DNA of 64,000 bases from Calothrix brevissima NIES-22. Its GTDB lineage: Bacteria; Cyanobacteriota; Cyanobacteriia; Cyanobacteriales; Nostocaceae. The translations under genes and the position numbers were made by a program. The stretch spans positions 4,847,436-4,911,435 of the forward strand of contig NZ_AP018207.1 of assembly GCF_002367995.1 (NCBI RefSeq). Direction: 5' to 3'. Positions 56,586-64,000 of this stretch are shown piece by piece. Within the stretch, counting starts at the first letter, position 1. Each line of letters starts with the position of its first letter. The notes under the pieces were generated by a model. The model worked only from the letters and a program-made list of their open reading frames with translations. It was not told the DNA's origin and made no database searches.

Positions 56586-56771
56586 AGAATTTAAGATAAG
56601 AAATCTCACGCATTCGACGAAGTCGTTCCCGTAGGGTAGGCGCAAAGACGCAAAGTTTTTCTGAGTGTCTTTGCGTTTTGGTGTGAGAAAAATGGCTTAA
56701 TTTTGGTGCGGAAAATTTGTTTTTTCTCTGCGCCTCTGTGTCCTCTGCGGTTGAAAATCATCTTTGATTAC
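56586..56771. other. Spacer with GCAAAGACGC hairpin
   Basis: The stretch GCGCAAAGACGCAAAG (56640-56655) is complementary to GTCTTTGCGT (about 56677-56686), giving a hairpin that could terminate rnj and the convergent permease gene. It also contains a CTGCGCCTCTGTGTCCTCTG repeat. Confidence 0.55.
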
Positions 56772-57968
56772 TTAATGAATCCAAAGATAAGTCCAAATTA
56801 AAGTACATAATGTTAACGGTACACCAAAGCGTAAATGCTCGATAAATGTTAACTTATAGCCTACATTTGTAGCAGCTTCGACAACTATTAAGTTAGCGAC
56901 TGAGCCAAATAAGGTGAGATTACCTGCTAATGTAGATCCGGCTGCTAGCAATAGCCAATATTGGGTATTATCCTTGGGGATCAAAGGATGCAATAAGAGT
57001 ACAGCCGGAACATTGGAAATTAGATTAGATAAAATAACAGTTACACTCAAAAAACTTGCAGAAGTATTGACTGCATGAGTAAATAATTGCAATAAATTTA
57101 ATTTTTCTGTAACTCGCGTCAAAATAAACAAGCCGGAAAACATCACTAGCAAATTCCAATCGATTCTTTGGAGAATGCGCTGTGGTTTGATTCGTCGTGT
57201 AATCAACAAGAGACTAGCAGCAACTAAAGCCGACTCCGCTAGCGGTAAACCAACAGCAAAGGCGATAAGTAATCCTGTGGTGATGACTAATGTTTTATTA
57301 AATAAAGGTTTGTAAATCCGATGGTTTCCATCTGCTAATTGCTGACAAGGTTGGATAGAACGAACATCAGGATAAAGTAACAATAGCAAGCCTATCTGAA
57401 TTACTAAGCCAATTAAGGCGACTGGAGCGAGTGCGCGAAGGAAATCTAGGTAGGGAATGCCTGAGAAAGAACCTATTAAAATGTTTTGAGGATTACCACT
57501 CAAAGTGGCTACAGAACCTATATTAGTTGCACCTGCGATCGCTAATAAATAGGGTATGGGATTTAAACTCAAGGCTTGAGTTAAGCCCAAAACTAAGGGT
57601 GTAAAAATTAATGCTATAGTATCGTTAAGAAATACGGCAGAGAGGATACCGCTACCAAAGGTTAGAGCAATTAATAAGCCAAGAGGACTGCGGGTAATGC
57701 TCAATAATATAGAGAGCGATCGCCCAAAAAATCCGGCGTAAGTTAGACTAGCATTGACTACCATCATACTCAGCAAAAATACGATGGTATTAGCATCAAT
57801 AGCTTGCCATGCTTCTGTTAAATTGACAGCACCCAGCGCAATTAAAAAAGCAGAACCCACTAGAGCAATTGTGGCACGATTCATGCGTAATCCAGGGATG
57901 TAGCCCAACGCTAACCCCAGGTAAGTCAACCCTAGTACGCCATAGATTGCAAATTGTCGGATAATCAC
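56772..57968 (-). CDS. SLC13/ArsB-NhaD-type anion permease
   Basis: A 398-residue ion transporter with about 10-11 membrane helices. The pattern FLNDTIALIFTPL in the first half and SNVPAVLLLHPLI in the second are the paired signature of the Ion Transporter superfamily (citrate/ArsB/NhaD). GATNIGSVATLSGNPQNILI is typical of the SLC13/'citrate transporter' permeases. The substrate (dicarboxylate, sulfate, arsenite or Na+) cannot be told. It is shorter than sulfate permeases with TrkA-C inserts, as none is present. Confidence 0.88.
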   Translation of the reverse strand: MIIRQFAIYGVLGLTYLGLALGYIPGLRMNRATIALVGSAFLIALGAVNLTEAWQAIDANTIVFLLSMMVVNASLTYAGFFGRSLSILLSITRSPLGLLIALTFGSGILSAVFLNDTIALIFTPLVLGLTQALSLNPIPYLLAIAGATNIGSVATLSGNPQNILIGSFSGIPYLDFLRALAPVALIGLVIQIGLLLLLYPDVRSIQPCQQLADGNHRIYKPLFNKTLVITTGLLIAFAVGLPLAESALVAASLLLITRRIKPQRILQRIDWNLLVMFSGLFILTRVTEKLNLLQLFTHAVNTSASFLSVTVILSNLISNVPAVLLLHPLIPKDNTQYWLLLAAGSTLAGNLTLFGSVANLIVVEAATNVGYKLTFIEHLRFGVPLTLCTLIWTYLWIH

Positions 57969-58534
57969 TCGCGTTACTTAGTGATGGAGGAGACAGGGAC
58001 TGGAAAGTAGGAGAAAGAGTAAAAGAAATTTCTTTCTAATGGTTGACATATATAACAGCACATGGTAGAAAACTGCTGTTCAGTTAATAACAGTTCTCCA
58101 AAATCTTGCTATATCATTCACCCCATCTTTACTTGCCTATAACCTTGTATCTGTTTAATTGTTACAGACAGGCAGCGCAATAGGATTCTGCATCAGCTGT
58201 GAGATTTGTATAGAATCTAGCAGTTAGTATTTTTACTCAGTGTTATACTATCTAATAAAGTTTTGTAACAAAAATTGCAAAATCAATCCAAAGATAGATG
58301 TCTTCACTAAAATCTTAACTATGTCAAGTTATGAACAAGATCGGAAGATCACACTTCCGCTTCCGGGAAAATTGCGTTTAACTTGACGTAGCTATAAATT
58401 AGTTCCGATTTAAGTGGCTACGGATAACATCAGATTGCATCTAGTAGAAACAAGATTTTTCCGGGAACAGTCTAAGCCACTATGTATATGTTCATCGTAA
58501 AGGTGAATACCCTCCATCAAATAGAGGAGTAAGC
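57969..58534. other. 566-base non-coding region upstream of the nitrogenase-C-terminus gene
   Basis: No ORF is supported. AT-rich, with a GGAAGATCACACTTCCGCTT inverted segment (about 58340-58359) and the SD-like GAGGAG (58524-58529) before the next ATG. The long leader suggests regulated transcription. Confidence 0.5.
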
Positions 58535-58912
58535 ATGAAGGTATTCGATAATACCACAAAAAGAATTTTCTTGGCAAGCTGGGTATCTATTAACCAAGCA
58601 GAAGCTACTAATACCCCAGTAAACCAGCTGCCACATCCTGCTACTAAGTCTTCTGGCGATATCCTCCAGCCCCTACGACAAAAAGTAGACAGCATTCAAG
58701 TACGCGATCGCAAATTAGCGCACCGCTTGTGTCAGTTAATCCCGGCTCAGTGTCCTTTTGAGCGTGATGTCAAGTTATTTGGCAAGACTTTATTTCATAT
58801 TCCGCCAATGTGTAAGCTGAATCCTTTATATGAAGAAGTAGTTGGCTTACGTTTCCGGGCGTTATGCTATCTAGCTGATGAATGTGGAGAGGATATTTCT
58901 CAGTACTGTTAG
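58535..58912 (+). CDS. Mo-dependent nitrogenase C-terminus domain protein
   Basis: A 125-residue protein matching the domain called Mo-dependent nitrogenase C-terminus: RLCQLIPAQCPFERDVKLFG, HIPPMCKLNPLYEEVVGLRF, RALCYLADECGEDISQYC, with six conserved cysteines. Cyanobacteria carry several such proteins; the role in nitrogen fixation is not established. The start is fixed by GAGGAG 6 nt upstream of the ATG. A single gene preceded by a long leader. Confidence 0.9.
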   Translation: MKVFDNTTKRIFLASWVSINQAEATNTPVNQLPHPATKSSGDILQPLRQKVDSIQVRDRKLAHRLCQLIPAQCPFERDVKLFGKTLFHIPPMCKLNPLYEEVVGLRFRALCYLADECGEDISQYC

Positions 58913-59112
58913 GGGCTAGGGACTAGGAGCTAGAGAAGAGAGATTTTCTGGTGATTAGTTGATTTGTAAGTTGCAAGTTATTATTTCTCAAATCTGAGTC
59001 AATAAATTAAACAAGAGTCCAGAATTCAAGCAAGCTGCTAGTTAATTCTGGACTCTTGAGCAATTTGATACCAATTTGAAAACAGAATGCGACAGATGGT
59101 AGGGGCATGGCA

Positions 59113-59525
59113 CATTGGTGTCAACTTAAGCTAAAAGCTATATACGGCGCGTGTTGTACAAAAACTTTCGCCCTCATCCCCTAACCCCTTCTCCCCCAGG
59201 AGAAGGGGAATTAAATCTCTTACTCCCCTCTCCCGGTGGGAGAGGGGTTGGGGGTGAGGGCAAAAACCTTGCTACAAAGAGGGTTTCACGTTAAGTTGAC
59301 ACGTAGGGGCATGGCAATGCCCCTACGTGTCAACTTGATCTAGAAATAGCTTTACTCTAAGCTTCCTAATCCGCCTGAGAATTCATTCTCAGGCTAATAG
59401 CCCAAGTCTACTGAAGTAGACTCAAGATTTTGAGGATATTTAGTCATCTTCAGATGACTTTGGCTATTAGCAAGGAACTTCAGTTCCTTGCTGTAAGCGG
59501 CTTTAGTGTTAAGTTGACACCAATG
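59113..59525. mobile_element. MITE-like composite with 17-bp inverted ends, GGCA target duplication
   Basis: The ends CATTGGTGTCAACTTAA (59113-59129) and its exact reverse complement (59509-59525) bound 413 bp. Inside, a second pair of element ends meets at a 40-bp palindrome (59295-59334; 18-bp arms GTTGACACGTAGGGGCAT around GGCA), so it looks like two elements joined through another copy of the target repeat. No ORF. Same termini as 1286-1524. Confidence 0.75.
59373..59492. repeat. Cluster of four perfect hairpins
   Basis: Hairpin arms: GCCTGAGAAT (59373-59382/59385-59394), AGTCTACT (59405-59412/59415-59422), AGTCATCT (59442-59449/59452-59459), AGCAAGGAACT (59469-59479/59482-59492), each with a two-base centre. 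GCTAATAGCC (59394-59403) and GGCTATTAGC (59462-59471) form an outer stem around the middle two. A compact branched structure within the mobile element. Confidence 0.75.
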
Positions 59526-59567
59526 GGCATTGCCATGCCCTCTAGAATATATTAATTGCCGCTCAGA

Positions 59568-61571
59568 CTAATTTTTGATCCGCCTTACTTGCCATTTTTG
59601 AATAGCTTCTTGCGCATCTTCATAAGCAGATGTCATCTCTGGGATTAAAGCCGCAGTTTCAATTGCTGCATTCAGTTCCCCTTTGACAGCACGATTTTTT
59701 GCCAAATCCAAAATTTTCTCGCTCCATTGATTGATGGATTTTTGCGCAACATCGAAGCCTGGTTGTCCTGGCGGAACTTTCTTGGCTACTTCAATAGCAC
59801 GATTATATGTAGATGCTTGTCCTGGTCTAATTAAAGCATTAGCGGCATCTAAGACAGTTTTATTACTGACATACTGCTTGGCTTCTAGTCGCCATTGGTT
59901 AATCAGTGCTTGGGCTTTGGGATACAGTTCTTCTTCTTTAGTAATTAATTGTGCCGCAGCGATCGCATTTGCATACTGTTTTTGTTGGGCGCGACCTTCT
60001 GCTAAATCTAAAATCATCCGACTCCAGATTTTAATGTCTTCTTGGGCTTGTTCGTAAAGCGGTTCCCCTGATTGTATTTTCCGCGCAGTAGCGATCGCTA
60101 AACTTAAATCGCTGGCTTGAGTTTCCCGCAAAGACATTTTCGCCAAGTCCAATACAGCTTTATTGCGCTGTTGCGATTCGGAATTCGCAACTGTGGCTGT
60201 AGATTTAGCTGTGGGTGATGGTTTTGGCGATTGAGTTGGTGGTGTTGGGTTAGTAGAATTCGAGACTGCGGTAGTATTGGGCAAATTAGTTAGGTCTTTC
60301 GCCTCATTAGTCGCCGTATTAGCCGATGTGGTCAATACTTGAGACGTTTTCAATCTGGTTTGATTGCGGAGAAAAACTACTGCAACTAAACCTAAGATTA
60401 ATAAACTTCCTCCTAGCCACCACAAAAGCTGGCTCCAAAATGATTTTTTTACCTGAGTCCCAGGTGCTTGAGAAATAAAACCTGAGGAAGAAGCGGGAAG
60501 AGACTGTTCCTCATTACTCGTCGGTGACGCAGCTGGGAGTACCTGGGATTGCTTTTGTGTCACTGATTGGGAAGCTACATTCCCCCCAAACCCTTGGGCT
60601 GCTTGATTTGGAGATTTCTGGCTGACGGCTGTAAATTGTGGCGGCTTTCCTGGGGGAGATTTGGGACTGATAGTAGTTTCTAACCCAGAAATTGCTTGAT
60701 TATTGCTCGTTGTTTGAACTTTTGTGGCAGTTTTGGCAGAATTCGCAGTGAGAGAAGGTGCTGCACGGGCTACCGCAAAAGATTCTTCAGGAAAAATCAC
60801 GTTTCCTACATCGCTTCTAGCTGGTGTAATTTTGCTGCGCAATGGCGGTAAAATTACTTGCTGCGGCGATGGTACAACCGCAACGGGGTTTTGTGCTGGT
60901 CGCCAATGATGCTGACATAATTCTGGGGTGAGTATGCTCAGTTGATTGACTAAATTCCCCAGGTTACTACCATGTCCAGAAGCTAAAGCTTGTAATAATG
61001 CTGCGGTGAAGAATCCATTACCTAGTTCTCGGCTTTCGTGGGAAAATTGCTCTGGTTGGCAAGAAAGAATTGTTGCTAATTGTAGCTCTTGAGCCAGTTC
61101 GAGAGTTTCTTGACCAACGGGAGCATCAGCTTGGGTACCAAAAGCGCGGTTGATATCCAGGATGAGCATTACATTTAACTCAGTTAGCTGCAAACTCTGT
61201 AAGAGCGATCGCAATTCTATGCCAGTTTCCTGAACTAAATCGGGATTTCCCTCGACCGGCATTAAATAATCTTGTCCCTTGTAGTTAATGGCATAGCCGC
61301 TAAAGAATAACCAAAGATAGTCCTGTGGTTGCCAATAATTTGCGGCTAAATCCTCTAATAACAGCAGGATATTCTCGCGCGTCGGATAAGTAGATTTGTC
61401 TCTCATTATCGGTGGCGAGGTATCCGTCATCAGTAGGCAGTTTTGCGGTAAAAAACCTGCCTCTGTAGCCAAAAAGTCTTTCAGCGCTTCGGCATCGGCT
61501 TGAGCGCAACTTAAAGGTTGAAATAAATGATATTGATTGATGCCAATAGTAATCGCCCAGTAATTTACCAT
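59568..61571 (-). CDS. Caspase-like protein with inactive catalytic dyad, membrane-anchored
   Basis: A protein of about 667 residues. The N-terminal p20-like caspase fold (about 1-230: YWAITIGINQYHLFQPLSCA, ADAEALKDFLATEAGF) is clear. The His position (usually FSGHG) reads FFSGYAIN (Tyr93) and the Cys position (usually LDACHSG) reads LILDINRA (Asn141), so it should be catalytically dead, like known Y/N or Y/S orthocaspase variants. A Pro/Ser-rich linker, a membrane helix (about 382-401) and helical repeats (KILDLAKNRAVKGELNAAIE and similar) follow. The ATG at 61571 was chosen over the TTG at 61622. The likely role is scaffold or signalling. Confidence 0.88.
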   Translation of the reverse strand: MVNYWAITIGINQYHLFQPLSCAQADAEALKDFLATEAGFLPQNCLLMTDTSPPIMRDKSTYPTRENILLLLEDLAANYWQPQDYLWLFFSGYAINYKGQDYLMPVEGNPDLVQETGIELRSLLQSLQLTELNVMLILDINRAFGTQADAPVGQETLELAQELQLATILSCQPEQFSHESRELGNGFFTAALLQALASGHGSNLGNLVNQLSILTPELCQHHWRPAQNPVAVVPSPQQVILPPLRSKITPARSDVGNVIFPEESFAVARAAPSLTANSAKTATKVQTTSNNQAISGLETTISPKSPPGKPPQFTAVSQKSPNQAAQGFGGNVASQSVTQKQSQVLPAASPTSNEEQSLPASSSGFISQAPGTQVKKSFWSQLLWWLGGSLLILGLVAVVFLRNQTRLKTSQVLTTSANTATNEAKDLTNLPNTTAVSNSTNPTPPTQSPKPSPTAKSTATVANSESQQRNKAVLDLAKMSLRETQASDLSLAIATARKIQSGEPLYEQAQEDIKIWSRMILDLAEGRAQQKQYANAIAAAQLITKEEELYPKAQALINQWRLEAKQYVSNKTVLDAANALIRPGQASTYNRAIEVAKKVPPGQPGFDVAQKSINQWSEKILDLAKNRAVKGELNAAIETAALIPEMTSAYEDAQEAIQKWQVRRIKN

Positions 61572-61764
61572 CCCCTCTGTGTCGCTTCTTGTTTGCTTGA
61601 AATTGCTGTTGGCTTTGCCCAAAAAACAAAGTTAACCTATGTCTTATAGTCTAGGAGATTCTTATCGTCACCCTGATATTATGTGATTTTTATTACATAA
61701 AATAGCCGGAAATTACTTTCACTCAATTTAAATTAAAGATTCTGTAGACAGGAGCGAAAAAATC

Positions 61765-62229
61765 ATGAGTAGAAGTGTTGCTCATCAACTATCATCGATC
61801 ATTTCCTTTTCAGTTATTAGCCAAATTGCCAGAAAAATCCGGATAGTTCAGTTAGGAGTTTTGCTATTTTCGGCGGTTCCGGTGTGGTTTGCTTATGAGG
61901 CGATCGCCCCGCAGATGGTAAGAGCTTACACAGCCAGAGTTGACTTGGCAATCGATCGACTACCAGAGGAAAATTACGAAACCATACTCAGAAGGGCAGA
62001 AGCAGTAGCCAGAGCCGCAGCTCAAAGGAGCTTCGACCAAGATATTTTAGTTACAGATGTATCCGTAATTGTCTCCGTACAAAGTCTAGGAGCGATCGCC
62101 CCAGTTTTAGCCTTAGAAGTAACTCGTCAACAATGGCGTACTCGTCCCGATGCGCAACGTTGGGCAACTTATTTTAAAACAGCGCGATCGCTTCTGTTAT
62201 TTGACCCCAAGCCCACAGAGAAAAAGTAG
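61765..62229 (+). CDS. Hypothetical membrane-anchored protein
   Basis: A 154-residue product not recognised by family. Single hydrophobic segment about 27-46 (IVQLGVLLFSAVPVWFAYEA) after a basic N-terminus, then a helical exported or cytoplasmic domain with REAEAVARAAAQRSF-like charge, a beta-like stretch (ILVTDVSVIVSVQS) and LALEVTRQQWRTRPDAQRW. It is probably conserved in cyanobacteria. Divergent from the caspase-like gene, 193 bp apart, so it may share its control region. The last codons run into the GACAAGG repeat. Confidence 0.65.
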   Translation: MSRSVAHQLSSIISFSVISQIARKIRIVQLGVLLFSAVPVWFAYEAIAPQMVRAYTARVDLAIDRLPEENYETILRRAEAVARAAAQRSFDQDILVTDVSVIVSVQSLGAIAPVLALEVTRQQWRTRPDAQRWATYFKTARSLLLFDPKPTEKK

Positions 62230-62236
62230 GGAAGAG

Positions 62237-62300
62237 AGACAAAGGGGACAAGGAGGACAAGGGGGACAAGGAGGACAAGGGAGACAAGGGGGACAAGGAA
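62237..62300. repeat. GACAAGGRG tandem repeat
   Basis: About seven 9-bp units of GACAAGGGG/GACAAGGAG in tandem. Same family, opposite strand, as the array at the start of the window. Confidence 0.85.
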
Positions 62301-62518
62301 TTTTAGATTTTAAATTTGCAATTGTGGATTCCAATCTAAAATCCGTCTTGAAAAGTTTGCTCAACGGGGGGAACCCCCGCACGCAACTTTTCGCAAAATC
62401 CAAAATTGTTTCAATGCCCCATGCCCCATGCCCTATGCCCAATTCCCATTTTTATGTTGCCAGTGTCAATTGATGGCTTAGAATAAAAAGGTTGTCAAGA
62501 ATTGCGATATCCGCTATC

Positions 62519-62695
62519 ATGGCTGTTCCAAAGAAGAAAACATCTAAGTCTAAAAGAGATAAACGCCGAGCTAACTGGAGACATAAAGCTGCTGTTGAAG
62601 CGCAAAAAGCTCTTTCACTAGGTAAGTCGATTTTGACTGGACGCTCTACATTTGTCTACCCAACTGCTGAAGAAGAAGAAGAAGCAGAAGACTAA
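62519..62695 (+). CDS. rpmF: 50S ribosomal protein L32
   Basis: A 58-residue basic protein starting [20 protein letters not shown], the hallmark of L32, with the conserved [20 protein letters not shown]. The cyanobacterial form lacks the Cys zinc ribbon. The acidic end AEEEEEAED is usual in Nostocales. The ATG at 62519 was chosen; an upstream in-frame ATG (62492) adds nine residues not seen in L32. Confidence 0.97.
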   Translation: MAVPKKKTSKSKRDKRRANWRHKAAVEAQKALSLGKSILTGRSTFVYPTAEEEEEAED

Positions 62696-62727
62696 TAATA
62701 ATGTCGATAGTTAAGAAAGGCACGAAC

Positions 62728-62750
62728 AGCGCTGTTAAGTTGGCGCTTTT
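62728..62750 (+). terminator. Possible terminator after rpmF
   Basis: AGCGC (62728-62732) pairs with GCGCT (62743-62747), followed by TTTT, 33 nt after the stop. The stem is short. Confidence 0.45.
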
Positions 62751-62992
62751 TCGTTGCTTTTCTCATGGCATTATCCATACATAGTTATAGTTAATTGGAC
62801 AATCTCCATTAACTATTGCCTATGGGTGATGAGCAAATAATTTATCGAAATTAAGCTATCTGTAGTTTCTGGATTTTTAGTATTCTGCGCAATTGATATT
62901 TTTTATCCTTTTTGAGTAGCGCAGATGCTCAAATCCTTAGAAAATTATCTCAAGAAAACCAATTATCTTGAAAAATTAATTTTTCTGAGATT

Positions 62993-63586
62993 ATGTTAGG
63001 AAAATTTTTTCAGAAACCAGAGCAAGAAGATAACGAACGGGTTCCGCCTGGTCAATATTTGGCTAAAGGCTTTCCCGTTTTAACTTATGGTGCAACACCA
63101 AAGATAAATATAGAAGAATGGGAATTTAAAGTTTGGGGTTTAGCCAAACCTGCTACTTTTACTTGGGCAGATTTTATGGCTTTACCTCAATCTGAATTCA
63201 CCGCAGATTTTCACTGTGTGACGCGCTGGTCTAAACTTGATGTTAAATGGACTGGAATTAAAGTTACAGACTTTATGAGTTTGTTAGAGGTTGATCCCCA
63301 AGCAGTTCATGTAATGGAACATTGCTATGGTGGCTACACTACTAACATCTCAATGGCAGATTTTGTCCGGGAAGAAAATTTCTTTGCTTTTCAACTATTT
63401 GGTGAACCTTTACCAGCAGAACATGGCGGGCCGATGCGCTCAGTTGTTCCCCATCTTTATGCTTGGAAAAGTGCTAAGTGGATTAATGGGTTAGAGTTTC
63501 TCAAGAGTGAAGAACTGGGTTTTTGGGAACGTAATGGTTATCACCAACGGGGTGAACCTTGGGCGGAAGAAAGGTATAGTTACTAA
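62993..63586 (+). CDS. Sulfite-oxidase-like molybdopterin oxidoreductase
   Basis: A 197-residue protein of the molybdopterin-binding oxidoreductase fold (SUOX/YedY class, single domain). The Mo-ligand Cys is in FHCVTRWSKLDVKWTG; other signatures are HGGPMRSVVPHLYAWKSAKW and FPVLTYGATPKI. No twin-arginine signal, so it is cytoplasmic, unlike YedY/MsrP. It lacks the C-terminal dimer domain of sulfite oxidase. The physiological substrate is unknown. A single gene. Confidence 0.93.
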   Translation: MLGKFFQKPEQEDNERVPPGQYLAKGFPVLTYGATPKINIEEWEFKVWGLAKPATFTWADFMALPQSEFTADFHCVTRWSKLDVKWTGIKVTDFMSLLEVDPQAVHVMEHCYGGYTTNISMADFVREENFFAFQLFGEPLPAEHGGPMRSVVPHLYAWKSAKWINGLEFLKSEELGFWERNGYHQRGEPWAEERYSY

Positions 63587-63612
63587 TTCGTAATTCGTAA
63601 TTCGTAATTAAT
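63585..63612. repeat. ATTCGTA heptamer array
   Basis: TAATTCG/TAATTCGTA units in tandem, just after the molybdopterin gene stop; the same family occurs at 41878-41910. Confidence 0.75.
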
Positions 63613-63669
63613 AAGAATTGCTGAGAAATAGTCTAAAAAAACACTACCGAGCATGTCAATTTTTTGGCT

Positions 63670-63775
63670 GGGTAGTATCTTTGTATTTGCGAAAATTTAT
63701 GACATTAATATTGTTTTCATCCGCTTTGTAGGTACGCACTCTGAATACGATAACGTAGATGCGGCAACAATTTGA
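63670..63775 (+). pseudogene. HigB toxin, only the C-terminal end remains
   Basis: A frame without start reads FVFAKIYDINIVFIRFVGTH, then SEYDNVDAATI and TGA (63773-63775). This matches the end of HigB mRNA interferases (FVGTH.EYD..DA). The N-terminal two thirds are missing. It lies directly upstream of a HigA-like antitoxin, the normal higBA order. Confidence 0.6.
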
Positions 63776-63785
63776 GGTAATGTGT

Positions 63786-64000
63786 ATGCTCGAACTCCGA
63801 CCAATCCGAAATGAAGCTGATTATCGTGCTGCACTTGATGAAATAGAAAGATTATTCGATGCAGAACCTAATACAATAGAGTGCGAAAAGCCCTTCGGGC
63901 ATGGCTTCGCTTACCGCTTAGAAATTTTAACAACGCTAGTAGAAGCATACGAACAACAACACTATCCAATTGCAGCACCAGAACCAATAGAAGCTATTTT
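63786..64000 (+). CDS. higA: HigA-like antitoxin, partial, with an in-frame repeat insertion
   Basis: ATG at 63786, 8 nt after GAGG. The protein reads MLELRPIRNEADYRAALDEI, ERLFDAEPNT, then YRLEILTTLVEAYEQQHYPI and APEPIEAI to the window end, the N-terminal part of HigA-type XRE antitoxins. Where relatives have DAEPNTPEGDRLEIL, this copy carries about 12 extra residues (CEKPFGHGFA), encoded by AAGCCCTTCGGGCATGGCTT, a repeat-like sequence. The HTH lies beyond the window. The frame is still open. Confidence 0.75.
   Translation, partial: MLELRPIRNEADYRAALDEIERLFDAEPNTIECEKPFGHGFAYRLEILTTLVEAYEQQHYPIAAPEPIEAI

Larger units (their letters stand above)
59068..59554. repeat. Dispersed repeat split by an inserted element
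   Basis: The segments 59068-59112 and 59526-59554 together give the reverse complement of the repeat seen intact at 26270-26345 and 8180-8252. They are separated by the element 59113-59525, flanked by the direct repeat GGCA (59109-59112 and 59526-59529). Confidence 0.8.

Noticed and set aside
62150-62473. 107-codon ORF and its antisense 81-codon ORF
   Set aside because: Both consist mainly of GQGGQGGQG or PPCPPCPPC-type translation of the GACAAGG tandem repeat.

Overview
This is chromosomal DNA of a filamentous, heterocyst-type cyanobacterium (Nostocales, Nostoc/Anabaena-like). The evidence is psbA (photosystem II D1), the cyanobacterial small RNA Yfr1, cyanobacterial DUF families, a bifunctional AgrE/ArgZ arginine enzyme, a Mo-nitrogenase C-terminal-domain protein, very frequent GCGATCGC (HIP1) octamers, and dense heptamer repeats and small palindromic elements between genes.

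Layout. 0-12 kb: hfq, msrA, ftsH divergent from psbA, a DUF1400 alpha/beta hydrolase, a GNAT enzyme, agrE and a DUF2085 membrane protein. 12-28.9 kb: a DUF4335/DUF3038 pair, an IS200/IS605-like remnant, mutS2, CBS-less guaB3, Yfr1 RNA, trxA, a LOG-family protein, an LRAT-GUN4 fusion, nadA and a metallophosphoesterase. 28.9-38.5 kb: an accessory island starting at tRNA-Ser(UGA). It holds a NACHT NTPase with an N-terminal HTH, a ZorA/ZorB-like (MotA/MotB-type) motor pair with a divergent Ser/Thr kinase, a VapBC pair, an XRE regulator and a D12-class adenine methylase whose 3' end seems frameshifted. 38.6-42.9 kb: an S1-domain protein, dienelactone hydrolase, GntR regulator and DUF4058 protein. 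43.1-46.4 kb: a CRISPR array of 46 repeats and 45 spacers with no cas genes anywhere in the window. 46.7-56.6 kb: housekeeping genes, namely an alpha/beta hydrolase, tig-clpP-clpX and asd-dapA-rnj. 56.7-64 kb: an anion permease, the nitrogenase-C-terminus protein, a nested small-mobile-element locus, a caspase-like protein lacking both catalytic residues, rpmF, a sulfite-oxidase-like protein, and a decayed higBA module cut by the window end.

How the genes connect. FtsH and D1 are partners in photosystem II repair and sit head to head. Trigger factor, ClpP and ClpX form a protein-quality module. Asd and DapA catalyse consecutive steps of the lysine/diaminopimelate pathway. Defence-like functions cluster behind the tRNA gene (NACHT, Zor-like motor, methylase, toxin-antitoxin), while the CRISPR array lies apart, beside a freshly inserted MITE. 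The strongest candidate for something undescribed is the ZorAB-like + kinase + NACHT cluster at 29.3-35.7 kb. It lacks the usual ZorC/D/E effectors, and its control region carries three TAAGTCA boxes spaced exactly 10 bp apart. Several small repeats have inserted with visible target duplications or inside coding frames (mutS2, higA, the end of an 18.4 kb ORF), which shows active repeat turnover. All functional calls come from reading motifs by eye; no database search was run.
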